A stretch of 64,000 nucleotides of DNA from UBA12202 sp002691725 (GTDB lineage Bacteria > Pseudomonadota > Alphaproteobacteria > Puniceispirillales > UBA1172), in the NCBI GenBank assembly GCA_965660675.1, contig CBFIAU010000003.1, positions 1 through 64,000 of the forward strand. The letters run 5' to 3'. Every line of letters begins with the position of its first letter. Positions within the stretch are counted from its first letter, which is position 1. The position numbers and the translations under genes are program-made. Under the pieces are notes generated by a model, which made no database searches, had not been told where the DNA came from, and saw nothing but the letters and a program-made list of their open reading frames with translations. This document shows positions 8,067 to 16,262 of this stretch, in pieces.

Positions 8067-9935
8067 TTAGGCGGCTCGATTAATATAGCGGATAAGCACC
8101 AACAGCGCCGCTGGCGTTAATCCGGCAAGGCGACTGGCTTGCGCGATTGTTTCAGGCTGATGGCGCCGCAAAATATCTATGCTTTCTGCTGATAGACCGC
8201 CAATCTTCTGATAATCAAGGTTGTTTGGTATCGCAAGCGCTTCGTCTTTGCGCATCGCCTCAATATCAGACTTTTGCCGGTTTAGATAAGCGGCATAACG
8301 GCAATCTGTTTCTAATTGGTGGTGATAGGCCTCAGGTATGCTGGCTAATTCTGACCAAAGCGGCATCAATTGCGCTAAGGTTACCCCTTCACGCGACAGT
8401 AATTTTCGCGCTGTTTGGGCTCTGCCGTCGCGGCTGGCTGAAATATTAATCCTGGCTAGCATCGACGGCGTTGCTGAACATTGATCGAGCTTTGCATTAG
8501 CTTCAGCCAATATAGTCTTCTTTTTGTGCCAGGCATCAGCACGTCCTTGGCTAACGGCGCCAATGGCAATGCCCTTATCCGTCAACCGTTGATCGGCGTT
8601 ATCCGCTCGCAACAACAGCCGATATTCTGCGCGAGACGTAAACATGCGATAAGGCTCAGGCGCGCCACGAGTGATCAAATCATCAATCATGACACCTGTG
8701 TAAGCCGTTGCTCGATCCAGGGTGAAAGGCTTATCCGCTCCGGCCCCTCCAGCCACTGCTAAGGCTGCATTTATTCCGGCCATAAGCCCTTGGGCGCCGG
8801 CCTCCTCATATCCTGTTGTGCCATTGATCTGACCTGCCAGATATAGCCCCGGCAAGGCTTTCAGCTCTAGCGCCCGGGTTAAACTCCTTGGATCAATGTA
8901 GTCATATTCAATCGCATAGCCATAGCGGATAATCCGCGCATTTTCCAGGCCTTCGATAGACGCGATCATATCATCCTGAACATGCCGTGGCAGGCTCGTG
9001 GATATTCCATTGGGATAGACTGTATTATCTGTCAATCCTTCTGGCTCAAGAAAGATCTGATGCGCCTGACGCTCTTTGAAGCGAACCACTTTATCCTCAA
9101 TCGAAGGGCAGTAACGCGGGCCTTGGCCTTCAATTTGTCCTGAATAGACGGCAGAAAGATGAATAGAGTCAGCAATAATGCGATGGGTTTCTGCATTTGT
9201 TCGGGTGATACCGCAAGGGATTTGCGGAACCGTGATCTTATCTGTCAGAGTTGAAAATGGGATTGGTGGGTTATCAGCTGGCTGCATCTCCAGCCGATCC
9301 CATGCAATCGTATCACCATCAAGCCGCGCTGGAGTGCCCGTTTTCAGCCGTCCAACCTGAAGATTTAGCGCCGGATCACGGAGCCGCTTCGACAACAGAT
9401 TAGACGGATTTTCACCAAAACGACCAGCTTGTTGTCTCTCATCACCCAGATGGATAATGCCGCCAAGAAATGTTCCTGTTGTCAGGACAGCGGCAGTGGA
9501 GCGATATTCCGTGCCATCTTCGGCTATCAATCCAGCAAAGCGCCCATCCTTGACAATAATATCGCCAATCATTGCCTCAATCACCGCCAGTTGAGGCGTC
9601 TCAGCCAATAATTGCTGAATGGCCGCTTTATAAAGAGCGCGATCAGCCTGCGCTCTTGGACCATGGACAGCAGCCCCCCGTGAACGGTTGAGCATCCGAA
9701 ACTGAATTCCAGAAGCATCAATGGCCTTTGCCATCAAACCATCCAGGGCATCAATCTCACGCACCAGATGCCCTTTCCCCAAGCCGCCAATCGCCGGATT
9801 GCATGACATGTCACCAATGGTGTCCTTACGCATGGTCAGCAAGGCTACCCGCGCGCCCATACGCGCCGCTGCCGCCGCCGCTTCAACGCCTGCATGACCT
9901 CCACCAACAACTAAAACATCAAATGATGACATCAA
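8067..9935 (-). CDS. mnmG: tRNA uridine-5-carboxymethylaminomethyl modification enzyme MnmG (GidA)
   Basis: 622 aa, the standard length. With MnmE this FAD enzyme builds the (carboxymethyl)aminomethyl group on U34 of several tRNAs. The N-terminal Rossmann FAD motif GGGHAGVEAA (residues 11-20) is present, then MSCNPAIGGLGKGHLVREIDALDG with the catalytic-region cysteine, LKTGTPARLDG, and the signature GQINGTTGYEEAGAQG. The C-terminal helical MnmE/tRNA-binding part is complete. The initial MM leaves ATG 9935 or 9932 equally possible. parS sites flank the gene on both sides. Confidence 0.97.
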   Translation of the reverse strand: MMSSFDVLVVGGGHAGVEAAAAAARMGARVALLTMRKDTIGDMSCNPAIGGLGKGHLVREIDALDGLMAKAIDASGIQFRMLNRSRGAAVHGPRAQADRALYKAAIQQLLAETPQLAVIEAMIGDIIVKDGRFAGLIAEDGTEYRSTAAVLTTGTFLGGIIHLGDERQQAGRFGENPSNLLSKRLRDPALNLQVGRLKTGTPARLDGDTIAWDRLEMQPADNPPIPFSTLTDKITVPQIPCGITRTNAETHRIIADSIHLSAVYSGQIEGQGPRYCPSIEDKVVRFKERQAHQIFLEPEGLTDNTVYPNGISTSLPRHVQDDMIASIEGLENARIIRYGYAIEYDYIDPRSLTRALELKALPGLYLAGQINGTTGYEEAGAQGLMAGINAALAVAGGAGADKPFTLDRATAYTGVMIDDLITRGAPEPYRMFTSRAEYRLLLRADNADQRLTDKGIAIGAVSQGRADAWHKKKTILAEANAKLDQCSATPSMLARINISASRDGRAQTARKLLSREGVTLAQLMPLWSELASIPEAYHHQLETDCRYAAYLNRQKSDIEAMRKDEALAIPNNLDYQKIGGLSAESIDILRRHQPETIAQASRLAGLTPAALLVLIRYINRAA

Positions 9936-10031
9936 AACCTCTTATGCCAACAGCCTTTAGGCAAAACCCGTATGAATTGTATTATCAAGAATTGTCCTGA
10001 CCATACGCCCAACGCTAAAATCGGTCAAGGC

Positions 10032-10053
10032 TATGTCATGGTTATGTCATGCT
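10032..10053. repeat. 11-bp tandem repeat x2 in the mnmE-mnmG gap
   Basis: TATGTCATGGT (10032-10042) and TATGTCATGCT (10043-10053). This is noncoding, in the leader of mnmG close to the second parS site. Confidence 0.7.
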
Positions 10054-10114
10054 TATATTAGGGAATGTTGTGACAGATGAATATCTAAATAGAGGCGCCG
10101 GGACGGATAGGCAA

Positions 10115-10130
10115 TGTTTCACGTGAAACA
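10115..10130. promoter_or_regulatory. parS: parS site 2 (ParB-binding palindrome)
   Basis: A second perfect TGTTTCACGTGAAACA, in the gap between the mnmE stop (10160) and the mnmG start (9935). It is 2,064 bp from parS site 1 and about 5 kb from the predicted origin. Confidence 0.96.
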
Positions 10131-10159
10131 TGAGTTTATGATTATATTTCAATAGTTTG

Positions 10160-11530
10160 CTACTTTCCAATACAGAAAGAGCTAAAAATTTCATCAAGTA
10201 AGTCCTCAACATCAACTTGTCCGGAAATACGCCCCAATGCTTGCGCCGCGTGCCGTAAATCCTCAGCCAGCAATTCGGGCTGATCAACCGGATTAACCTC
10301 TTTGGCTGAGATTAAACTCTCTTGGCAAGATAAGAGCGCCAGGCGATGCCGCTCACGGCTAACCATCGCCGCCTCACCCGAGCCCAGCAACTGATCCATG
10401 GCCGCCCTGATCACCATACGCAGAGCATCCATGCCAAATCCTGTTTCGGCAGATATGGATGGCCAATCCTTATCTAATTTAATATCAGACACGATATCCA
10501 TTTTGGTTAAAACGGGGATAATCACCGGGTTGGCTGCTGCCTGATCAAGGCCTAGCTCAGCATGTATTGATGCCCAATGACTGCCGAAATCGCCATTATT
10601 TTCAACATCTTGGCCATCAATACACAGCAAGATAATGTCAGCCTCAGCAGCGGCTTTTAATGACCGCTTTATCCCCTCTTTCTCGGCAAGACTCTCACTT
10701 TGCCGCAACCCTGCCGTATCTTTAAGATGAACAGCATAACCGTCAATATTGAGTGAAACTCTAATAATGTCGCGTGTTGTGCCTTCCTCGGTGGAAACAA
10801 TGGCATCATCACGACCAGCAAGAGCATTAAGAAGCGTTGATTTACCCGCATTTGGACGTCCAATAAGAGCGATACTGACACCATCACGGATGATAACGCC
10901 GCGAGTAGCATCATTTAAGGTTGCCGCAATCCCATGTATAAGCTGGTCAAGCCGCTCATTAATGTCATCAGTCAAATCAGCAGGAATATCCTCATCAGCA
11001 AAATCAATCAGCGTCTCTAGCCTCGCCATGAGAGCCACCAGTTCATGCCGCCAGGTTTCCGTCAGCTGGCTTAAAGGCGCATCAAGCCTGGCCATCGCTT
11101 GCCGGTGCTGGGCTTCGGTATCGGCATCAATAATATCAGATAACGCCTCTGTCTGATCTAGCGTCATCTTGCCATTGAGAAAGGCTCGCCTTGTGAACTC
11201 ACCTGCATCAGCTAGTCTAAGCGCCGGAAGCTCTTCAAGGGTCAGCATCACCATGCGGCCGATCTGCGGCGTCCCATGCAAGTGAAACTCAGCATAATCT
11301 TCACCTGTCGGGCTGGCAGGTGATGGCAACCACAGCGCCATCCCGTAATCAATAACAACGCCATTCAAATCACTGATCGTAGAATAACGCATTAGCCGTG
11401 GTTCAGGCAGATGCCCAGTCAGCCGCCTTAACGCTCGCGCGGCGCCTGTGCCAGAGATGCGAATAATTTGTATCGCGGCACGCCCAGCAGGAGTCGCTAG
11501 CGCAAAAATAGTTTCATCTTGTCTGTTCAC
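10160..11530 (-). CDS. mnmE: tRNA modification GTPase MnmE
   Basis: 456 aa from the GTG at 11530. MnmE partners MnmG in U34 modification. The N-terminal formyl-THF-binding domain starts DETIFALATPAGRAAIQIIRISG. The helical domain carries the G domain, with P-loop GRPNAGKS near residue 222, switch region EEGTTRD and DTAGLR. The C-terminal FCIGK, with the conserved cysteine, is intact. I prefer GTG 11530 because an AGGA lies 8 bases upstream and it gives the family's usual N-terminus. The ATG at 11566 would add 12 residues. It heads the minus-strand mnmE-mnmG-rsmG-par cluster. Confidence 0.95.
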   Translation of the reverse strand: MNRQDETIFALATPAGRAAIQIIRISGTGAARALRRLTGHLPEPRLMRYSTISDLNGVVIDYGMALWLPSPASPTGEDYAEFHLHGTPQIGRMVMLTLEELPALRLADAGEFTRRAFLNGKMTLDQTEALSDIIDADTEAQHRQAMARLDAPLSQLTETWRHELVALMARLETLIDFADEDIPADLTDDINERLDQLIHGIAATLNDATRGVIIRDGVSIALIGRPNAGKSTLLNALAGRDDAIVSTEEGTTRDIIRVSLNIDGYAVHLKDTAGLRQSESLAEKEGIKRSLKAAAEADIILLCIDGQDVENNGDFGSHWASIHAELGLDQAAANPVIIPVLTKMDIVSDIKLDKDWPSISAETGFGMDALRMVIRAAMDQLLGSGEAAMVSRERHRLALLSCQESLISAKEVNPVDQPELLAEDLRHAAQALGRISGQVDVEDLLDEIFSSFCIGK

Positions 11531-11612
11531 ATTAATTCCTTCATAATAATTTTTTATATAGCCCATTTTCGTGCCAGCATCAGGCTATGCGTATATTATA
11601 TTGGGTAAAATC

Positions 11613-12122
11613 ATGCCACAAAGAACAGAAATGACTCCGTTTGGTTTCATTAGCATGTCATCAAACGGAAAAGCCATCACTAATCTCACCTGGATGACGA
11701 TGGAGATGCCCCAAACCGATCAAGATGCTATTCTTGATCAAGCCTTTCAGGAATTACATGAATATGCCACGGGCAAACGCCAGCAGTTTAGCGTTCCTGT
11801 TGATTTGGAAGATATCTCAGCGTCGCATCAAGGCTGGCTTCAGGTGTTAAGGCAAGTTGCCTATGGTGAGACAATCAGTTATCAGGAACTGGCAGATCGG
11901 GCAGGTAAGCCAAAAGCCGCGCGTGCCGCTGGCTCAGCTTGTGCGCGAAACCCGGTGCCAATCATCTACCCGTGCCACCGCATCACGCGACGCGATGGGG
12001 ATTTAGGTAATTTTGGTGCAATAAGGACGCTAAAGCCTGATGATGACCGCAACTTGAAAATCAAAGCAAAACTGATTGAACATGAAAAAATGTGTTGGAG
12101 CCAGAATGCCGTGACGCCGTGA
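11613..12122 (+). CDS. ogt: Methylated-DNA--[protein]-cysteine S-methyltransferase
   Basis: 169 aa from ATG 11613; an in-frame GTG at 11571 would add 14 residues. This suicide protein removes O6-alkyl groups from guanine by transfer to its own cysteine. The active-site motif PCHRI is intact, with the helix-turn-helix ISYQELADRAGKPKAARAAGSACARNP before it, as in the Ogt/Ada C-terminal domain. Because the cysteine is present it is not an alkyltransferase-like (ATL) protein. It is divergent from mnmE and convergent with rho, and looks monocistronic. Confidence 0.88.
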   Translation: MPQRTEMTPFGFISMSSNGKAITNLTWMTMEMPQTDQDAILDQAFQELHEYATGKRQQFSVPVDLEDISASHQGWLQVLRQVAYGETISYQELADRAGKPKAARAAGSACARNPVPIIYPCHRITRRDGDLGNFGAIRTLKPDDDRNLKIKAKLIEHEKMCWSQNAVTP

Positions 12123-12150
12123 TATAATAACGGCTGCTGTTCAAACATAT

Positions 12151-12241
12151 TGATGGTGTTTATTGGTAAGGTTTATTGATGAAATCTACTGGTGCTATTT
12201 ACTGGTGCCACTTATTGATGGCATTTATTGGTTCATGGACT
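12151..12241. repeat. 13-bp degenerate tandem array (~7 units) between ogt and rho
   Basis: Successive 13-mers start at 12151, 12164, 12177, 12190, 12203, 12216 and 12229. Each begins TGATG or TGGT, and the first six end in (T/C)TA(T/C): for example TGATGGTGTTTAT, TGGTGCTATTTAC, TGATGGCATTTAT. The array occupies most of the gap and continues over the rho stop codon (12225-12227). I see no convincing terminator hairpin there. Confidence 0.8.
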
Positions 12242-13484
12242 GGAAGAAGTCTTCGTTGCTCTTTGTTTGTTTGAGCTTATCAACAAGGAACTCCATTCCA
12301 TCGACCTGACCCATAGGCATCAATATCCGGCGCAATATCCACATTTTGGATAGAGTATCTTTATCAATCAACAGCTCTTCCTTGCGTGTACCAGAACGGG
12401 TAATGTCAATCGCAGGGAAGATCCGCTTATCAGATATTTTACGGTCAAGGATAACCTCAGAATTGCCTGTGCCTTTGAACTCTTCAAAGATCACTTCATC
12501 CATACGGCTACCAGTTTCAATCAGCGCCGTCGCAATAATTGTTAGTGATCCGCCTTCCTCGATGTTTCTAGCCGCCCCGAAGAAGCGTTTTGGCCGTTGC
12601 AGGGCATTGGCATCAACACCGCCCGTTAAGACCTTTCCCGATGAAGGAACAACGGTATTATAGGCGCGAGCCAAGCGCGTTATACTATCGAGCAAGATAA
12701 CAACATCACGCTTATGTTCAACCAAACGCTTGGCTTTTTCTATAACCATATCAGTGACTTGAACATGGCGTGCCGCGGGTTCATCAAATGTTGAAGAAAT
12801 GACTTCACCATTAACCGAGCGCTGCATATCAGTCACTTCTTCTGGACGTTCATCGATTAGCAATACAATCAAATACACTTCCGGGTGGTTTGATGATATA
12901 GCATGCGCAATGGATTGCAGCATCATCGTCTTACCAGTGCGCGGCGGTGCCACAATCAGCCCACGCTGGCCTTTGCCCATTGGTGAGACAAGATCAATAA
13001 CGCGCGGCGTATAGTCTTTGTTATCAGGGCTGAACGGCAACTCGAAGGTAAGCTTTTCTTGCGGATAAAGTGGCGTCAGATTGTCAAAATTGATGCGGTG
13101 ACGAACAGCAGATGGATCCTCAAAATTAACCTGTTCCACCTTCAGTAAGGCAAAATAACGCTCGCCTTCTTGAGGAGCTCTAATTTGGCCATCAACGGTA
13201 TCACCCGTACGCAGAGAAAACCGTTTTATCTGGCTTGGTGAGACATAAATATCATCAGGGCCAGGCAGATAATTCGATTCGGGTGAGCGCAGGAAGCCAA
13301 ACCCATCAGCAAGCACTTCCAGGACGCCGCCGCCATAGATCGGCACATCATCCTCAGCCAGTTGCTTGAGAATAGCGAACATCATATCCTGCTTACGAAG
13401 CGTAGAGGCGTTTTCTATCTCTAGCTCTTCCGCATAGGACAGGAGTTCGGCAGGTGTTTTTTTCTTGAGGTCTTGAAGATTCAT
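12225..13484 (-). CDS. rho: Transcription termination factor Rho
   Basis: 419 aa, the typical length. Rho is a hexameric RNA-dependent ATPase that terminates transcription. The N-terminal RNA-binding domain (MNLQDLKKKTPAELL, then the cold-shock-like GFGFLRSPESNYLPGPDDIYVS), the Walker A PPRTGKT (residues 180-186), Walker B VILLDSITRLARAYN and the Q-loop/R-loop region (GKVLTGGVDANALQRPKRFFGAARN) are all present. It is transcribed towards ogt; its 3' end is part of a 13-bp repeat array. hemJ lies 88 bases upstream on the same strand. Confidence 0.98.
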   Translation of the reverse strand: MNLQDLKKKTPAELLSYAEELEIENASTLRKQDMMFAILKQLAEDDVPIYGGGVLEVLADGFGFLRSPESNYLPGPDDIYVSPSQIKRFSLRTGDTVDGQIRAPQEGERYFALLKVEQVNFEDPSAVRHRINFDNLTPLYPQEKLTFELPFSPDNKDYTPRVIDLVSPMGKGQRGLIVAPPRTGKTMMLQSIAHAISSNHPEVYLIVLLIDERPEEVTDMQRSVNGEVISSTFDEPAARHVQVTDMVIEKAKRLVEHKRDVVILLDSITRLARAYNTVVPSSGKVLTGGVDANALQRPKRFFGAARNIEEGGSLTIIATALIETGSRMDEVIFEEFKGTGNSEVILDRKISDKRIFPAIDITRSGTRKEELLIDKDTLSKMWILRRILMPMGQVDGMEFLVDKLKQTKSNEDFFQSMNQ

Positions 13485-13572
13485 ATGAGGGAAAAAACAA
13501 GTATGTTTTTTTTTATAAAAGGAAAGTTAGATGTATTTAACCTGTTTTTGAAGGAAAAGTCAACAAAACATA

Positions 13573-14001
13573 TTAAAAGGGCTGAACAACAGCCATGATA
13601 ACAATGATGATCATGAGGACAGTCGGAACTTCGTTCCAAATACGGTAATATTTGTCGCTATTATCAGCCCGGCCTTGCTCAAAGGCCTTCCGCATAACAG
13701 CAAACTTGCCATGCACACCTGCCATCAGAAAAACCATGCCAAGCTTCACATGAAACCAGCCTTGTGATAATAGCCCTGGATCAATTAGCACCATCCAAAA
13801 GCCAAAAATGAAACTGGCGATCATGGCCGGGTTCATAATTGCTTTCAAAAGCCGTCTTTCCATTAATTGAAAGGTTAAATCACGCGCTGAGCCGCGTTCA
13901 ACCATGGCGTGATAGACATAAAGCCGCGGCAGATAAAGTAAACCTGCCATCCAAGAGATAATGGCAAGGATATGTAACGCTTTCACCCAAAGATATAACA
14001 T
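13573..14001 (-). CDS. hemJ: Protoporphyrinogen IX oxidase HemJ
   Basis: 142 aa, four to five predicted membrane helices. HemJ (UPF0093) oxidises protoporphyrinogen IX to protoporphyrin IX in the inner membrane. Conserved features visible: the N-terminal WVKALHILAIISWMAGLLYLPRLYVYH with its histidine, the central FHVKLGMVFLMAGVHG, and the terminal WNEVPTVLMIIIVIMAVVQPF. It lies directly downstream of hemE on the same strand (26-base gap), the usual alphaproteobacterial hemE-hemJ-rho order, so two haem genes sit next to the origin. Confidence 0.95.
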   Translation of the reverse strand: MLYLWVKALHILAIISWMAGLLYLPRLYVYHAMVERGSARDLTFQLMERRLLKAIMNPAMIASFIFGFWMVLIDPGLLSQGWFHVKLGMVFLMAGVHGKFAVMRKAFEQGRADNSDKYYRIWNEVPTVLMIIIVIMAVVQPF

Positions 14002-14027
14002 AAGAGAGATGTCCCTTTTTAAAATAT

Positions 14028-15053
14028 TTATTGATAGGTTTGACGAAGATGCCGGAGCAATTCTTCAACATGTTTGATTGGCGTAAACTGACCTATACCA
14101 TGCCCAAGATTAAAAATATGCGGCCTTTTCCGAAACGCCATGATGATCTGATCCGCCGCCTCAGCCATAGATTGCCCGCCAGTTTCAACTGAAAGCGGGT
14201 CAAGATTGCCCTGAACAATAACATTTTTTGGTAAATGAGCATCAAGCCAAAATGGATCAACCGTATGATCAATAGCTAAAACATCACAGCCAGTAGCGTG
14301 GACATAAGTATCAAATCCGCCAGATAATCCTTTTGGAAAGGCTATGACAGGCAGGCTTATACCGCGAGCACGAAGCCCGCTTATAATATTTGCCACAGGA
14401 TCAATAAGATAGCGATGCCGCAGAGTTGATGGCACTACGCCTGCCCAGCTGTCAAAAATCATCAATATATCGGCGCCTGCCCTGGCTTTACCTGTCAGTA
14501 ATTCGATTGATGCCGTGACCAGATGCTGCATAAGCTGATCACATGCCTCAGGCTCTTGCCAAAGCCATTTCCTCGATATAGCAAAATCGCGGCTTGAACC
14601 ACCCTCAAGCATATAGGTTGCGACTGTCCATGGCGCCCCACAAAACCCAATCAAGGCTTTATCATCAGACAGATTAGCCCGTGTTTTGGTAATTGCGTCA
14701 CAGACTGGCTGAAGTTTTTTCACTAAATCAGCACTATTAGGCACAACCAGATCAGATGGATGCTCTAATGGGGTCAGTTTAGGCCCCTCGCCAGTGATGA
14801 AATGAACGCCTCTATTCATTGCCCATGGGATCATTAATATGTCTGAAAATATAATCGCTGCGTCAAAATCAAACCGGTTTATCGGTTGTAGCGTTGCCTC
14901 AGACGCTTTTTCACTATCAAGGCAATAGCTGATAAAATCTGATGTTGTCTCACGCAATGCTTTATATTCAGGCAAATAGCGACCTGCTTGTCGCATAAAC
15001 CATATTGGCGGTAATGGGGATATATGACCATTGATCGTATCGCGTATTTTCAT
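14028..15053 (-). CDS. hemE: Uroporphyrinogen decarboxylase
   Basis: 341 aa. HemE decarboxylates the four acetate side chains of uroporphyrinogen III to give coproporphyrinogen III. The signature WFMRQAGRYLPEY lies near residues 18-30; the second signature appears as GFCGAPWTVATYM, and the C-terminal FNLGHGIGQFTP is present. The frame is open to 15134, but the ATG at 15053 matches the family start and the extra upstream residues (YIYIYTYIG) are encoded by an AT-rich origin segment. The next upstream element is the predicted oriC, an arrangement conserved in Caulobacter and Rickettsia. Confidence 0.97.
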   Translation of the reverse strand: MKIRDTINGHISPLPPIWFMRQAGRYLPEYKALRETTSDFISYCLDSEKASEATLQPINRFDFDAAIIFSDILMIPWAMNRGVHFITGEGPKLTPLEHPSDLVVPNSADLVKKLQPVCDAITKTRANLSDDKALIGFCGAPWTVATYMLEGGSSRDFAISRKWLWQEPEACDQLMQHLVTASIELLTGKARAGADILMIFDSWAGVVPSTLRHRYLIDPVANIISGLRARGISLPVIAFPKGLSGGFDTYVHATGCDVLAIDHTVDPFWLDAHLPKNVIVQGNLDPLSVETGGQSMAEAADQIIMAFRKRPHIFNLGHGIGQFTPIKHVEELLRHLRQTYQ

Positions 15054-15062
15054 AATACTACC

Positions 15063-15090
15063 AATATAAGTATATATATAAATATATAAA
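15063..15090. other. AT-only tract, candidate DNA unwinding element
   Basis: Twenty-seven of 28 bases are A or T (one G at 15070), largely alternating TA. It lies at the hemE edge of the predicted origin, about 54 bp from the first perfect DnaA box. It could equally serve as the promoter region of hemE. Confidence 0.5.
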
Positions 15091-15143
15091 GGAGGTTGAT
15101 GTTGTTGTCGGCTGTAAAACTGGATTTCCAACATATTAACAGA

Positions 15144-15152
15144 TTATCCACA
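15144..15152 (+). promoter_or_regulatory. DnaA box (perfect)
   Basis: TTATCCACA, an exact match to the DnaA-box consensus, on the hemE side of the origin. Confidence 0.88.
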
Positions 15153-15262
15153 GATGTTTTCCAGTTAAGAGAATTATCTAAATGCATGTAATAACATATA
15201 AAATGATAGTTATTCAGGTTTTCATAAACAGTAATAAAGTTTTATACACGGCTTAACATCTC

Positions 15263-15271
15263 TGTGGAAAA
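15263..15271 (-). promoter_or_regulatory. DnaA box (8 of 9)
   Basis: TGTGGAAAA on the plus strand reads TTTTCCACA on the minus strand, one mismatch from consensus, mid-origin. Confidence 0.65.
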
Positions 15272-15330
15272 ATAACAGCATAACATCGCTAACTTTATCA
15301 TTATCAGCGGCAAATTGATTTATCCTATTG

Positions 15331-15339
15331 TTATCCACA
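15331..15339 (+). promoter_or_regulatory. DnaA box (perfect)
   Basis: TTATCCACA, exact consensus, 187 bp from the first perfect box and about 95 bp before ppsR. A one-mismatch box in the opposite orientation (TTTGGATAA, 15353-15361) follows 13 bases later. Confidence 0.88.
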
Positions 15340-15434
15340 AGTTGTTATGGCTTTTGGATAACCACATTTAGACGTTGCTATATACGCCCATTTTTATATT
15401 AATGGTGAGATTAACGCTATAGTGATGCTAAGCA

Positions 15435-16262
15435 ATGAATGCAAAACAGACCATACACATCCATCTCATTTCTGACGCAACGGGTGAGACAATACATCTC
15501 TTGGCGCGCGCTGCCTTGGGCAAATTTGCTGCGACCAAAGCCATAGAACATGTCTGGACATTGGTGCGGACAATGGATCATCTTGATGTCATAAAAAAGG
15601 AAATTTCCGACCATGGCGGTGTCGTCTTTTACAGTATGTCTGATCCAGATATCCGCGCTGCCATAGAGCAATTCTGCCAGCAACAGCAAACCCCCTATCT
15701 GAGTATACTTGATCCTGCGGTTCGGACGCTTTCACAAGTTCTGGGCAAAACAGCGACCGCACGAGTCGGTGCCCAGCACAAAATGGATGAAGCATATTTT
15801 AATCGCATGGAAGCCTTGGAATTTGCCGTTCATCATGATGATGGTCAGGCGATGTCATCTGTTCATAACGCTGATATTCTGCTGGTTGGTGTATCGCGAA
15901 GTTCAAAAACACCGACCTCGATCTATTTAGCAAATAGAGGATATAAAGTTGCTAATTACCCACTGGTTCCAGGGATTACCCCGCCTATTGAGTTGATGAA
16001 AAATAAAGATGTGTTGGTTGTTGGCTTAATTAATGAGGCCAGACGGTTATCCCAGATCAGACGTAATCGGCTAGAAAGCATGAATGCTGAAGAAAATATG
16101 GAATATGCGGATATCAGGAAAATTAATGATGAATTGAACCAGGCCATCAAATTATTCAAAGAGCAAGGCTGGCCGATCATAGATGTGTCGCGAAAATCGA
16201 TTGAAGAAACTGCCGCCGAGATTATCAATATCTATACGCAATGGATTGAGGAAAAAACATAA
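15435..16262 (+). CDS. ppsR: Bifunctional kinase/pyrophosphorylase (PPDK/PEP-synthetase regulatory protein, RP001 homologue)
   Basis: 275 aa, DUF299/Kinase-PPPase family. It regulates pyruvate phosphate dikinase or PEP synthetase by ADP-dependent phosphorylation and by phosphorolysis. The P-loop-like GVSRSSKTPTS begins at residue 152; the N-terminal HLISDATGETI and the central VGAQHKMDEAYFNRMEALEFAVHHDDG are typical of the family. It is the first gene on the plus-strand side of oriC, as in Caulobacter and Rickettsia. Its TAA overlaps the maf ATG by one base. Confidence 0.95.
   Translation: MNAKQTIHIHLISDATGETIHLLARAALGKFAATKAIEHVWTLVRTMDHLDVIKKEISDHGGVVFYSMSDPDIRAAIEQFCQQQQTPYLSILDPAVRTLSQVLGKTATARVGAQHKMDEAYFNRMEALEFAVHHDDGQAMSSVHNADILLVGVSRSSKTPTSIYLANRGYKVANYPLVPGITPPIELMKNKDVLVVGLINEARRLSQIRRNRLESMNAEENMEYADIRKINDELNQAIKLFKEQGWPIIDVSRKSIEETAAEIINIYTQWIEEKT

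Larger units (their letters stand above)
15054..15434. other. oriC: Predicted chromosomal replication origin (oriC)
   Basis: This 381-bp divergent gap between hemE and ppsR is very AT-rich and contains no plausible gene. It has two perfect DnaA boxes (TTATCCACA at 15144-15152 and 15331-15339), one-mismatch boxes at 15263-15271 (TGTGGAAAA) and 15353-15361 (TTTGGATAA), and a weaker one at 15242-15250 (TTATACACG). An AT tract at 15063-15090 could be the unwinding element. The hemE-oriC-RP001 order is established for Caulobacter and Rickettsia; ppsR is the RP001 homologue. Two parS sites within about 7 kb support the call. Not measured: GC skew. Confidence 0.9.

Noticed and set aside
9728..10000. 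Plus-strand open frame over the mnmG start region
   Set aside because: Antisense shadow of mnmG; composition and lack of homology argue against a gene.
12151..12241. Tandem arrays as CRISPR
   Set aside because: Units are 9-19 bp with no unique spacers between them and no cas genes anywhere in the window.
15399..15414. A TTAA...TTAA pair in the origin as a CtrA site
   Set aside because: The spacer is 8 bases (TGGTGAGA); the CtrA consensus needs 7. Such pairs are common by chance in AT-rich DNA.
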